Positions 22,901-34,490 of a stretch of 64,000 nucleotides of DNA are shown here, one piece after another. This stretch comes from Amaranthus tricolor (taxonomy: Eukaryota; Streptophyta; Magnoliopsida; Caryophyllales; Amaranthaceae). The stretch is from assembly GCF_026212465.1 (NCBI RefSeq), contig NC_080048.1, positions 33,876,422-33,940,421 on the forward strand. Reading direction: 5' to 3'. The translations under genes were made by a program, and so were the position numbers. The notes under the pieces are model-generated. The model was not told where the DNA came from and did no database searches. It saw only the letters and a program-made list of their open reading frames with translations. How positions within the stretch are numbered: the first letter of the stretch is position 1; each line of letters begins with the position of its first letter.

Positions 22901-24095
22901 TAAATCAATATAAACAATTTTCTCGAATTTTCTTCCACAATTGTAAATTTTAGATCCTTTCTCATATCTTCGTCTTAAATTCTTTTAATAATATATATCA
23001 ACTCATTTTCACATAGACATCTTACAATAAACTCTTCCAAAAATTAACTCTCTTTTAAGTTGATTGCCTTCAAGTAGGATAACATACTTGTAAATAAAGT
23101 ATACCAAAAAATAAAGAATACTCTTCAGTCCCTCTCAATAAGCATCATTTTCCATTTTTAGTTATCCATATTATATTGCATGATTTCTAAATTTTTAAAT
23201 CAACCCAATGATTTCATCCATACATAATGCATTCTAACTCTTCTTTTCAACACAATCCAATCTCTCTCTGTTTTATTTATTACTAAATATTCACATTTTC
23301 TTAAAAACATCCCGCTTTTTATTTGATTTCGAATTAAAGGGATGAATAATGTAAATTTATTCATACAAAAGCAACTAAAAATTAAGTGCATCTTGACTTC
23401 ACAAATTGCACATGTAAGGTAGAAACTTGGTGAAGGTAATTAGTAAGTAGCTTAGAAAAAATAAAGAGGTAAAATTATACCTTATCTTTAAGGGAATCAA
23501 CATGACCCTCTGAAGTTGATTGCCTTTTGTGGAGCTGCATGTTGAATCATTCAGAAAATAAACAAACATAAACATAATCAAACATTATATTATAATAACA
23601 CAATATCACAATATCGTTAGGTGACTCTCATTTAGGGTGAGATTTAAAAGGATCAAATGTAAGCAATCTTATCTTGTTAATGATAATACAAACAAAAAGA
23701 TTGTTTTTGATTAACTCTTACTATTCGTTTGATTAGTGGTATTAAATAGTGGCAATAGAAATGACTTATAGTGTAAAATTTCATCAAAAGTTCTATATCA
23801 TTCCCATGGTTATGAAGCTTTGATCAAAAAAACATTTTTTTGTTTATAAATTTACATTACCACCTAATATCACCTCTACTAATCCTAATGCATTGGAATG
23901 AATTTTATGAAGAAAATGAGATGATTAAAGTCGGACAAACATGACCATTAAGATAGTCAAGAGTTTTTTCAACCAAAATTACACTAGTTTGCAAATATAG
24001 TAAACGATAAACAAAATTAAGTAGTCTAATGATACCTGCATTGCATGTATTATAGAATTAGCACAATGTCTCCTCCTTGAACATTGGAGAACATC
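19932..24095 (-). CDS. Protein phosphatase 2C, 5' exon(s) not located
   Basis: Mn/Mg-dependent Ser/Thr phosphatase of the PP2C/PPM family. Exons in transcription order are 24036-24095, 23481-23534, 22750-22779, 21337-21384, 21191-21253, 20846-21085, 20498-20771, 20147-20301 and 19932-20072; all phases agree and give 354 residues plus stop. Core motifs are MEHEMEDYVV, YAIFDGHSGRNVAEYL (metal-binding Asp), GGSTAATAILI, IANVGDSRG, VDHEPEKE, GNVPRVDGVLAMTRAFGD, LASDGLWK and ADDISCVVV. The catalytic domain therefore looks intact. The N-terminal extension is made of five mini-exons of 30-63 bases, basic at first (SRRRHC) and acidic later (PDEELSPEEDTNGEDE). No start codon lies in the first exon listed; the true 5' exon is upstream, probably beyond the copia insertion. 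A weak candidate is 31897-31929. The acceptor at 21384 is weak. Confidence 0.88.
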
Positions 24096-24934
24096 CTAAG
24101 TTAGTTCATATGTTAATAAAACAGTAGTGAAACAATGACAAACAAACGGTCCAATCAAAGAGGAGCATTAGTCATAACATGTGTCTGTTAACTGTTAAGA
24201 TACTCTACGCTAACCTTGCTCACCTTATTTTGTTTAAAAACTATTTTTTTTTTATTTTTTTTTATCACAGATAGGCTAAAGGGAAGAAAAAACTAGGTAA
24301 AGATCGAACCAAAAAGACCGGATTCTCAACTACAAATTCTCTAGAAAAATATGGTTAACAGAAACCAAAAAATCAAAAGCAGGGACGGAGCAAAGATATA
24401 GGGGTCCTATTTACTTTTTTATGTTTAGATAATTAAGACCCTTTGTCAACTATTAATGGTAAAAATAGAGTCCAAAAATTGCGCAAAGATTAATGTTGGT
24501 AGGTTTTGAACCCATAACTAACAATATCATAGGAAAGCACGTCACAACCTCAGCTATGCCTAACTAATGAATTAAAATATATGAGGTGTTTTTTGAGGCC
24601 TTATACAGTCGAACGCCTTAAATAATTCTATAGTCGCCCCTGATTTGAAGAATTACAAACAATCTCCCTCTTGGCAGTGTTGCATAAGCTGAGCTTAAGA
24701 TTACTGCTGCCGTCATTAGATATTGTACTGTTTACACTCCAATTTTTTTTACTTAAGTCATGAACCGGAAAGAAGCTCGAATGAAAATGGGCGGTTAGGG
24801 GCGGTACCCATTCTTCCATACTCATACTCATCTAAGATTTTTATATTTATTGCGTACTCATCATCAATAACTGGTATGAATTTTCATACTCATGCCTCCC
24901 CACTTAAGCGTCTCTTATCACATAGCTAAGATTT
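24096..24934. other. Probable PP2C intron DNA
   Basis: T-rich run near 24245-24270 and ATGAGTATGAGTATGG repeat-like DNA near 24800 on the minus strand. No exon could be recognised. Confidence 0.4.
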
Positions 24935-25350
24935 GACTTTGTTCGCAGTTAATAACAACGAACAAAACTCCGTGGTAAAAAAAAGTCAAGCCTTTTGTTT
25001 GCTATTACTAACAGCGAACAAAGAAAGCCCTGGTCCAGCAGGGTCAAACCTTTGTTCGCAGTTAACTGCGAACAAAAGTTTGACCTCGGGGGAAATGAAT
25101 TAATATGATTCCGAAACAATTTATAAAACGCATCAGTTCACAGTTAGTAACTGCGAACAAAGATGTGGTAAAAAAAGTCAAACATGTTTTTTCTCACTAA
25201 GTGGGAACAAAGATGTTTGACTTTTTTTGACCACATCTTTGTTCATAGTTATTAACTGCGAACAAACTAAGTGACCTTTTTTTACCAAATTATTTGTTCG
25301 CTGTTACTAACTGCAAACATACTCTTAACCTAAAATTTGACTGCAGGCGC
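24935..25350. repeat. Array of GTTCGCAGTTA palindromes
   Basis: About six copies of TTTGTTCGCAGTTA joined to its inverse TAACTGCGAACAAA, separated by TTTGACTTTTTTTGACC or its inverse. The clearest copy, 25042-25085, is a 44-base palindrome with one mismatched pair. Several arms carry an extra 3-base centre (TTA-CTAAC type). It ends at GGCGCTTATTTAT near 25347, a boundary shared with the diverged copy at 2395-2660. Confidence 0.85.
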
Positions 25351-25564
25351 TTATTTATAAAATTAAGTTTTACCGAAGCTTATATATTGAAATCTTTTGC
25401 TTAAAAGCTTATCTTCAAATTCTCACCATCTATCTGGCCACACTTTTTATGTCCATATTAACCCAATACCCATGTAATTGACTTTTGCGTCTGGCAAGTA
25501 TGAAAATATCGAAGATTTCTGATATTTGATTACATTGATGCTTTGGGTGTATAAAGAAGGCTTT

Positions 25565-25890
25565 TGTTAAATCTTGCACAAATTATTGATCAATCTTCGG
25601 CATATACTCAGTGATTGAAGGAGTGCATTGACCATTCGTATAATTGATTATACAAAGCAATGATTTACTAAGTGATTGAAGAAAGATATATGAGGAGAGC
25701 GAAAAGAAAAGGAATTACAGAGAAAGAAGGAAGAAGAAGATTTTGAATGCCTCATTATTCTTATTAAAAACTGAACTAATACATGAGTACAAGGTTTGCT
25801 TATATACACGCTTAGGAAATTCTGTTGTAACAGAATCTTTGCTAACAATCTTTTTCTAAGTCTATTGTTGTGGGTTCAGTATTCTTAACA
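25565..25890 (-). repeat. 3' LTR of the copia element
   Basis: 326 bases, TGTTAA to TTAACA on the plus strand; it pairs with 30629-30954 and is preceded by the GCTTT duplication. Confidence 0.95.
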
Positions 25891-28800
25891 CCCCCCCTCA
25901 ATCTTGGCTGGTAGAACATGCCAAGATTGCGCAATAAGTGATTAAATTCCTGAGAAGGAAGAATCTTTGTAAAAATATCAGCAAGTTGAGAAGTAGTAGG
26001 AAGGTAAGTGAGTTGTATAAGGCCTTCAAGTACTTTCTCTCTGGTGAAGTGACAGTCAATAGCTATATGCTTGGTTCTTTCATGAAATACTGAATTTTTT
26101 GCAATGTATATAGCTGATTGATTATCACAATGAAGAGTCACAAGCTGCAAGTTAGAAAGACCAAGGTCAGTAAGTAGCCTGACCATCCATGTGACTTCAG
26201 AAGCTGCATTAGCCATGGCCTTGTACTCTGCTTCTGAAGAAGATCGAGATACAGTTGCTTGTTTTTTTGATTTCCAAGAAATTGGAGAATTTCCTAGCTT
26301 CAAAACATAGCCTGAAATAGACCTTCTAGAGTCAGGACAAGCTGCCCAATCAGAATCAGAAAAAGCTTGTAGGACAAGGTTATCTGCGCCCTTCATTAAT
26401 ATGTCCTGCCCAGCTGTATGAGCTACATAACAAATGGTATGATGAAGGGCATGTAGATAAGTATCTCTGGGCTGCTGCATGAACTGGCTGAGATGTTGAA
26501 CGGAATAAGCCAAGTCAGGTCTTGTATGGGTGAGAAAATTCAACTTCCCTACCATTCGCCTGTAATACAATGGGTAGCAGGACACCTTCAGAGGAACTGA
26601 GTTTGAGATTTTGAGGTAATGGAGTCACAGCAGGCTTGAAAGCATCCAGGTTACTGGCTTGAAGAAGATCCTGAGTAAACTTATTTTGAGTGAGAGTCAT
26701 GCCTTCAGAAATGTAAGAAACTTCTATGCCTAGGAAGTAATTAAGTCTCCCTAGATCTTTGATGCCAAAAACCTTATGAAGATGAGTCTTTAGATTATTG
26801 ATGAGGAAATCATCAGTGCCTGTAAGAATTTAATCATCAACGTATACTGCAGCAATGATGATAGAGGAATCCTTATGTAATATAAACAAGGAGTAGTCAT
26901 TCTTTGATTGTTGAAAACCTTGAAGAAGTAATTCATTCAAGAGCTTGGCAAACCATTGTCTGGAAGCCTGTTTTAGTCCATACAAGAACTTTTGTAATCT
27001 GGATACTTTGTTGGTAGGATTAGGAATACCTTCAGGAAGTTTCATATACACTTTTTCATGAAGATCTCCATGTAAGAAGGCATTGTTGACATCGAGTTGT
27101 AAGAGATTTCATTATCTTTGAACAGTAACAGCAATAATTGCCCTGATGGTGGACATTTTGACTACAGGAGAAAAGGTCTCATCATAGTCCACTCCATGTG
27201 TTTGAGTGTAGCCTTTGGCAACCAGCCTGGCCTTAAACCGTTCCACGGATCCATCTGACCTCATCTTTATCTTATACACCCACTTGCAACCAATTGCTTA
27301 TTTTCCTTTGGGAAGATCAACAAGAACCCAAGTATTGTTGGCCTCAAGGGCAGCCAGTTCATTATTCATTGCAGTGATCCAATCTGAATTTTTTGAAGTT
27401 TGCTTGTATGTAGTAGGTTCATCAAGACAGGAAACAGCAGTAATGATGGATTGTTTGTCTTGTGGGATAGAGTCCAACTTAACCAAGTTACACCAATGCT
27501 TAGAGGTGGGTTGAGAAGTTGCAGTTGAACAGACATAGTCTTTTAAGTAAGAGGGAGGATTAGAAATTCTGGAAGAAGTTCTTGTTGGGACTGGAACAGA
27601 ACAATCTAACAACTGTGATGTAGATGGGATATTTTGTGATGATGAATGTGTTTGTGAAGAAGAAGGATCATCCAATGGTAAATGTGAGGTAGAAGAGAAA
27701 GGAGAGGTATTGGTAGATGCTGAAGAAAAATAAGGAAATGTATTTGTAAAAGGATCTGTGAAGAAAAGTGGAAGAGTATCAACTGGTAGAAAAAATTGAA
27801 AAGGCTGTGCTGAAGTTGATGTTTTTGACTGATTGTAGTGATAAGGAAAATGTTTTTCAAGAAAGATAACATCTCTACTAACATATATCTTTTTTGTAGT
27901 CAAATTTAGGATCTTATAACCCTTTTGAGTGAGAGAATAGCCAATGAAGACACATGGATCAGATCTAGGTTCAAATTTAGATCTTTGAACCTTTGAAGTG
28001 GAGACATAACATAGACAACCAAAGGTTTTGATGTGATCAAGATTAGGAGGAGAATTATGCAACATTTCATATGGAGACTTATGTTTTAGAACAGACAAAG
28101 GCATTCTATTAACAAGATACGTACCACAAAGTAATGACTCTCCCCAGTAAGTCATAGGTAAATTGGCCTGGAAGAATAAAGCTCTTGCGGTCTCCAAAAG
28201 AAGCCTATGCTTTCTTTCCACAACCCCATTCTGTTGAGGTGTATTTGTACAACTAGTTTGATGAGTAATGCCCTTCCTGTAATATAGATCTTTGATAGGG
28301 CCTTCACATAAATCTTTGGCATTGTCTGTTCTTATAATATGAACAGATGAAGAAAATTGATTTTCTACATAGGCTAAAAAATTAGTAAGAATGTGAACAC
28401 AATCAGATTTATATTTAAGTAAATGAACCCAAGTAAATCTAGTAAAATCATCCACTATTGTAATGAAAAGATTACATCCAGTTTGAGTTGGATGCCTAAA
28501 AGGCCCCCATACATCAATATGTAAGAGATGAAAAGGTTTTGTACTCTTTATCTTACTAATAGGAAATGGTTGTCTACATTGTTTGGCCTTAGGACAAATC
28601 TGACATATAGAATCAGTACATTGTTGTTTATTTTTGAAAATAGGAAAAATGTAAGAAAGCTTAGAAAAAGGAAGATGTCCAAGCCTCAAATGCCAAAGCT
28701 TAGCTTGATCAGAGAAGTTGTTTGAATGTGCAGAAGATGTATTTGCAGAAAGAACTGGTGCAATTTGATGTTGTTTGAAGTTGTTATTAGCATAGTAAAG

Positions 28801-29221
28801 ACTTGACCTCAATTTACCAAGAACTATCTTCTTGGGTAGGGTAGGTCCCTGTAGAAAACAACTAGTGTCATTAAAAATTGCTTCACATTTCATGTCATGA
28901 CATAGTTTATACACAGAAATTAAGTTGAAATGAAAATCTGGTGCATAGAGTACATTTTGTAGCTATAGATCAGTATTTAGTTTAACAGTGCCAATACGTG
29001 TAACCTGAACTTTCTTCCCATCTGGTATAGTGATGAAATTATTGTTACTATCAAGTAATTTGTGAGTAGAAAACATATTCAAGTCATAACAGAAGTGGTC
29101 AGTAGCTCCACTATCAATGATCCAGTTCTTGTCATAGTGAGAATAAAGGCATAGTTTACCTGCAAAGAGAGCAGTGTGAGAAGTGTTGGTAATAGGATTT
29201 GGTTTGAGAGAGTCTGTAGTC
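25842..29221 (-). pseudogene. Copia pol remnant (protease, integrase, RT, RNase H)
   Basis: The protease motif WIIDSGATDHF is near 29120. Integrase has the LWHLRLGH and CQICPKAKQC zinc region and catalytic blocks HIDVWG, RTDNAKD and NGVVERKH. Reverse transcriptase has [31 protein letters not shown] and the YVDD active site near 26830. RNase H has SDSDWAACPDSRRS and SSSEAEYKAMA. Damage seen: a stop after the protease near 28965; a stop at 27298 between integrase and RT; two adjacent stops near 27113; a stop straight after YVDD near 26829; and a shift near 26550. The final frame runs through the polypurine tract into the LTR. Confidence 0.93.
25891..25903 (-). other. Polypurine tract of the copia element
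   Basis: On the minus strand the sequence reads GATTGAGGGGGGG directly before the 3' LTR. This is the expected site for plus-strand DNA priming. Confidence 0.85.
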
Positions 29222-30307
29222 TTATCCCTTCTCTATGATGCTCAACAAATGAGAGTATTGTTCTCTGGTGAAACTGGTGTGTATCATATCATCAGTACTT
29301 GTATTAGCATTGGTTTCTTCTCTTTTCCCTGTATGAGCATATTTCTTTGGAGGATTATTATGCTTTGAATCCTTGGGAAAACCATGGAGCTTGTAGCATC
29401 TATCAATGGTATGACCTGCATAGTTGCAGTGCTCACAGTGCAGAGTAGAACTTCTCCTGGAAACTCCTCTTCCTTGATTGTAAACTCCTCTATTTGAAGT
29501 AGAGCCACCTCTATTGGGGAAAAAATTGTTGGACTGTTGATCAGGAGTTCTTTTTTTGTCAGCAGCAAAAGCCATAACCTCAGTAGTATTTTTTTCATTA
29601 CTTATTTGTTTATGATGTTCCTCCTGCAAGACTATTTTGTAAGCCTGATTGATGTTAGGTAAGGGATTCATCATGATAACATTGCTCCTGGTCTGCCTAT
29701 ACTCATCTTTGAGCTTCATAAGAAATTGCATCAACCTTTGATCTTGCAAAATTTTAAGAAACTTGGAAGTAAGGTAGCAAGTACATTTATTACATTAGCA
29801 AATTGGTAGTGGACAGACCTCATCTAGCTCATCCCATAGAACTTTGATTTTAGCAAAAATTTCTGCCACATTGTCATTATCTTGATGAATCACAACAATC
29901 TCTTCCTGAATAGCAAACAATTGTGTGGATGTGGTCTGACCATACCTCTCTTCTAAGTTGTTCCACATTTCCTCAGCAGTTTTAAAGAAGAAAACACTTT
30001 TGGCAATAACAGACCCTAAGGAGTTCAGAATCCAGCCTCTAACCATGTCATTACATCTAATCCATGCTTGATATTTTTTATCATTTACGGGTGGTTTTGG
30101 TAAGGAGCCATCCACAAAACACATTTTATTTTTAGTTGAGAGACCTATTGTCATGGAAGACTTCCAGGTAATGAAATTTTGGCCTTCAAATTTTTCAGAA
30201 ACAAAAGTTTGAGCTGTTGTATCAGAAGGATGTATGTAAAAGACTGTATTAGGATCTGCAGTTAGGTCGAGATTTCTAGGGTTGTCCTCGTTAGATTGAG
30301 TAGACAT
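29222..30307 (-). pseudogene. Copia gag remnant
   Basis: Starts at the ATG at 30307 (MSTQSNEDNPRNL); the reading frame is open further upstream but lies in the leader. The N-terminal part has the plant copia capsid signature YIHPSD, FEGQNFITWKSSM and KNKMCFVDGSL. The C-terminal part has a zinc knuckle CEHCNYAGHTIDRC. A TAA at 29795-29797 interrupts the frame, which then continues in phase to the stop at 29222; the protease frame follows after a shift there. Confidence 0.9.
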
Positions 30308-30348
30308 GTTAAAGAGAAGAAACAAGAAATCAAAGAATGAAAGGGATA

Positions 30349-30457
30349 TCAAATTACAGACAGAAAACAAAAGATCAATAAGAAATATAAATGTAAATCA
30401 AGAAAGATAATAAGAGATTTCAAATTACAGACAGAAAACAAAAGATCAATAAGAAAT
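30349..30457. repeat. 38-bp direct repeat in the copia leader
   Basis: The stretch TCAAATTACAGACAG through AATAAGAAAT occurs at 30349-30386 and again at 30420-30457, a 71-base offset, between the primer-binding site and gag. Confidence 0.9.
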
Positions 30458-30628
30458 TGATTGATCAGAAATATGCATGCATCAAATTGATAATGCGAGA
30501 GGAAAGATATCAATCACATGTAGAAATAAGAATAGAAGAAGGAATCAAAAAAAAATTTGAAAGAAAAACATACAATTAATGTGGAATTTCTGAGCAGATG
30601 ATGGATGTTCTTGTAAGCTCTGATACCA

Positions 30629-30954
30629 TGTTAAATCTTGCACAAATGATTGATCAATCTTCGGCATATACTCAGTGATTGAAGGAATGCATTGACCATT
30701 CGTACAATTGATTATACAAAGCAATGATTTACTAAGTGATTGAAGAAAGATATATGAGGAGAGCGAAAAGAAAAGGAATTACAGAGAAAGAAGGAAGAAA
30801 AAGATTTTGAATGCCTCATTATTCTTATTAAAAACTGAACTAATACATGAGTACAAGGTTTGCTTATATACAAGCTTAGGAAATTCTGTTGTAACAGAAT
30901 CTTTGCTAACAATCTTTTTCTAAGTCTATTGTTGTGGGTTCAGTATTCTTAACA
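30629..30954 (-). repeat. 5' LTR of the copia element
   Basis: 326 bases with the same ends as the other LTR; followed on the plus strand by the second GCTTT. The primer-binding site adjoins at 30617-30628. Confidence 0.95.
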
Positions 30955-30959
30955 GCTTT

Positions 30960-33399
30960 GAAGATCAAAATTCAAAACAAAGCCATGAGTAGTGAAAGTG
31001 TTGTTGAACCAAGAGAGTAAGAGCTTATATATGAGCAAACACCATTTATGAGTTTTAAAAGCAACTACTTAGAAAGTGTTTAAGAGTTTGTATAACAAAA
31101 TATATTCCTTTCAATATTAGGTTAACGACTTATTTGGTTATTAGTATTAAATAGTAAAAATAATAACAAAAATATGATATTAGTATTATTTTGCTTAGAA
31201 AAACTACTTGATAAGATAAATCATCATGTTTGTCTAAATTTAATTAATTTTTTCTTTATAAAATTAATTACCATTTGAAAATATGTTATTAAAATATAGA
31301 GTTTAGGGTTTAAGATTTAGGGTGTTGATGCATGATTTTAAAAAATGCATTCATGAGAGTGAGAGTTCCACTACCAATGAGAATGATATAATATAATTTA
31401 CAAAAATTTAAGCTAAAACTCCTTTATTATTCATTCTAATTATTTAATGTCAATAACCAAACACGGTATAATTTAGATATTTGTATCCAACCAAGAAGTG
31501 TAAGGCCAAATGGTAGCAAGTATCAACACCCAACACCTTGAACATTTGCGATCGATAATACCAACATCTAGATCAACATCGTCAATCAAAAAATTCATTT
31601 AGAATTTTAGATCAATGTCACCAGTCACCACCATCAACACCAGTATTTACATTAACACGACCAACTTCAGCTCCAACATTATCACCCAAACTCTAGTATT
31701 GTGACTACCACCAACACTACCATTTACCTCATATAGCATGTTCGCAACATCATCAGTATTCTTACCTTGTTTCGATGAGACACGAGGATAACTTGGTATT
31801 AGTAAGTTCGAGAAAAACAGGACAAGTATCCAAATCACAAAAAAAAAAAATGATATTGATCAAAAACACTGAGAAAAGAAATTCTTAGAGGAATACCTCT
31901 AGCAACATTGGGGCGAGTTTTGAGAACATTGGGCAGCACAGAGGGAAAGAATATATCTATTCATCTCCTCAAGTCCAAGGAGACAAAACATCGAATAAGG
32001 ATGATCCAAGTCACAAGGGGGTGAAACAAAAAAATCATCCAATAAAGTCTCTGAGAACAACTTAAGGCATAGTGCAAAAAATCAGTTTCAATCACGATCG
32101 CGGTAACAGTCGCGACACAGATTTCACAGCCAATACGGATAATTTCATGGTCAAATGGGGGCCATATTTCGATTTTCTGAACTCAAAAACCTTTGCAATA
32201 CGGTGTGATATAGCCTTGTTTATGCACTTTGACTTAAGGTGTTGGTTTTCAAGTCCTCTACAATCCTCGGCATTAATTTGAATTAAGGAATTATTTTTCA
32301 TGGTATTGAATAATTATGATACCTAATACTAGTACTAAACTAGAATTACTCATTGCTCTCATTAATCTCTCTCCCATTTCACCATATATACCAGAGGAAT
32401 TGTTGATCCCTCATATAATATCTACTTTGTGTAATCGCCCAATGAGATTCATTCAAAATACAGACCAACAGAGTGATCAATTAGTGCACAAGTTTATAGA
32501 GGAGGAGAAATCTGATGGTGAGTAATGCACACGTGACCTTGATTACAATGTGTAATTTTTGCTTTTTGGAAAATGGCATAGTACAATCTTTAAAAAAACA
32601 AGGTGATTAATCTTTCTTTCCTTTTTAATTATCCTCAACTTTAGCATTTTGGCAGTATTTAATATTTATCAACTACTCATTCTTATACATGGTGCAGGTC
32701 TTAATTTTTTATTCCTTTAAAATATTATCAATCAATATTGTACCTTAAATATCTGGATAAATTGAATATACAAGGGGTCAAAGAAAGCATACATTAAATG
32801 AGAGGATGTATAATTTAACATGTAGACAAAATCCTAATCTGAGAAAAGACAATAGAGCAAGTGGGTTCTCTGTTGTTTCATGAAGACAATAATTTAAGTT
32901 ATTTTAAGGTTAGAGTCACAATAAAATACTAGCATTAAATTTAAGAATAGTTGCAGGCCTGCCATGTGATGCAAAGAGATGTCTTGATGGGCTTTTAGGA
33001 TTCTAATTGCTAAACAATTTGACATCACCAAAACTCATAGGGTAAAAATAAAATCGCGTTACACTGCGCCAGTCGTGTTATAAAGATTTTCAAAAACAAC
33101 AAACAATTATTTCCCCTTTTTAAAAAATAAATCTACGAATAGTAAAATCCCAAAAATAGTGATAATGGGATTATGGCATAGAGCATATTTCAATTTTCAA
33201 ATAGCTTATGTACTCCTATTCCAATAGAAAAGAATGTCAGGTCGAAACGTCGAAGCTTTAAAAGTTACTCTATGATTTAACAAGTCCAAATACCTTGAAC
33301 AGGAGCTAGCTTCACCGACATTTTAAAAGAATGCAAGATCATTACAGTATACTAATGCTTCTCCCTGATATTTTACATTTGATTCTTAATGAGTTTTTA
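30960..33399. other. No confident gene; may contain PP2C 5' exon
   Basis: AT-rich DNA. On the minus strand, 31897-31929 could be a short start exon (MFSKLAPMLLE, donor GTATTC, phase 0, compatible with the exon at 24095). A strong donor GTAAGA follows 31776, but no good acceptor precedes it. Both are guesses. Open frames at 32072-32525 have no recognisable features. Confidence 0.3.
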
Positions 33400-34490
33400 A
33401 TTTTGGTTGGTAATTAAAAAAATTAAAAATTATTGTGAATAATCTAACCTATTTTTTATTATTTGTCAATAATCCTACTTCTTGAAAATTTTTCAATAAT
33501 CCAATCTTCGTTTTTAGTTTGTTGTCAATGGACCCTTTAGAAAATGACCTGCTATATCAGGTTACCTCTCATCTTCTCCTTCTTTATAATAATTCAACCT
33601 ATTTCCTATTATCCGCCAATAATTTCATATTTTGAATTTTTTTAATAATCCAACCTTTGTTATCATTTTGTTGCCAATGGACCCTTCAAGAAACTAAATA
33701 CTCAATTTCTCTTTGCCACTATTTTATAATAATCTAACATATCACATCTATACATATTAAGTCTCTTTTAATTTCTTTAATACATTTTCCCTCCATTATT
33801 AAAAAGTCCACAACTTTTAAAATACTCAATTTATCTTTTCCACTGATTTAAAAGGGGTAATATACTTTGAAGGGAAGTGAAAAATTATACTATTATTATT
33901 TTTTTTATAATTATGTTGATTATAAAATTTTAACGTGTAAATTTCAACTTGATAAAGATAACACATAACGGGTTAGCGGGTACCCGACTCAGTGTATTTT
34001 GTGGCCCATGACCCAACCCAGTTAAGGCCCCGATCCGGATTATATTATTTTTTAAAAAAAATTGACCTGTCATTTAGGATGTGGGTCTGCGAGTCGACGG
34101 GTCGAGTCAAGTGGGTCGAATTTTTTAAACACCCCTAGTTGATGGGATATGTCTGTAAAGACAATTACTATTTATGCAATGATCAACTTCATAAGCTTGG
34201 AAAATAATAGCAATTTCATTTAGCTTCTTGAAGGGTCCATCGGCAACAAACTGAAAGCAAATGTTGGATTATTAAAAAAAATTTAATGGGATTATTGGTA
34301 GGTAATGAAAAATAGATTAGATTATTATAAAAAATGAAGAAGATGAAAGGTAATCTGATATAACAGGTCATTTTTTAAAGGGTTCATTGGCAACAAAATA
34401 AAAGCAAAGGTTGAATTATTAAAAAAATTTCAAAAGGTGAGATTATTAGGAGGTAATGGAAAATAGGTTGAATTATTTACAACAATTTTT
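33400..34490. mobile_element. Large foldback element with duplicated arms
   Basis: The left arm 33410-33690 carries two successive copies of a roughly 150-base unit (AATAATCCAACCTTTG.., TTGTTGCCAATGGACCCTT). The right arm 34190-34490 carries two copies in the reverse direction. The outermost arms also share GACCTGCTATATCAGG or its near inverse GACCTGTTATATCAG. The centre (33960-34130) has a GGGTACCCGACTC and GGGTCGAGTC repeat-like stretch. It contains no coding sequence. Confidence 0.75.

Larger units (their letters stand above)
25565..30954 (-). mobile_element. Full-length but defective Ty1/copia retrotransposon
   Basis: A 5390-bp element flanked by the 5-bp target duplication GCTTT (25560-25564 and 30955-30959). 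Two 326-bp LTRs begin TGTTAA and end TTAACA and differ at 5 positions as I read them. The primer-binding site TGGTATCAGAGC (minus strand, 30617-30628) matches plant initiator tRNA-Met, and a polypurine tract abuts the other LTR. Domain order gag, protease, integrase, reverse transcriptase, RNase H identifies copia. The coding region has several stops and shifts, so the element cannot encode its own proteins. It lies upstream of the PP2C exons in the same transcriptional direction, probably within a PP2C intron. Confidence 0.95.

Noticed and set aside
27606..27884. 92-residue histidine- and leucine-rich ORF inside copia
   Set aside because: Shadow of the variable linker between integrase and RT in another frame.
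31647..31838. Minus-strand ORF with strong donor as a PP2C 5' exon
   Set aside because: The nearest upstream AG lacks a pyrimidine tract and the 26-base exon it would define does not keep the PP2C frame with the candidate start exon.
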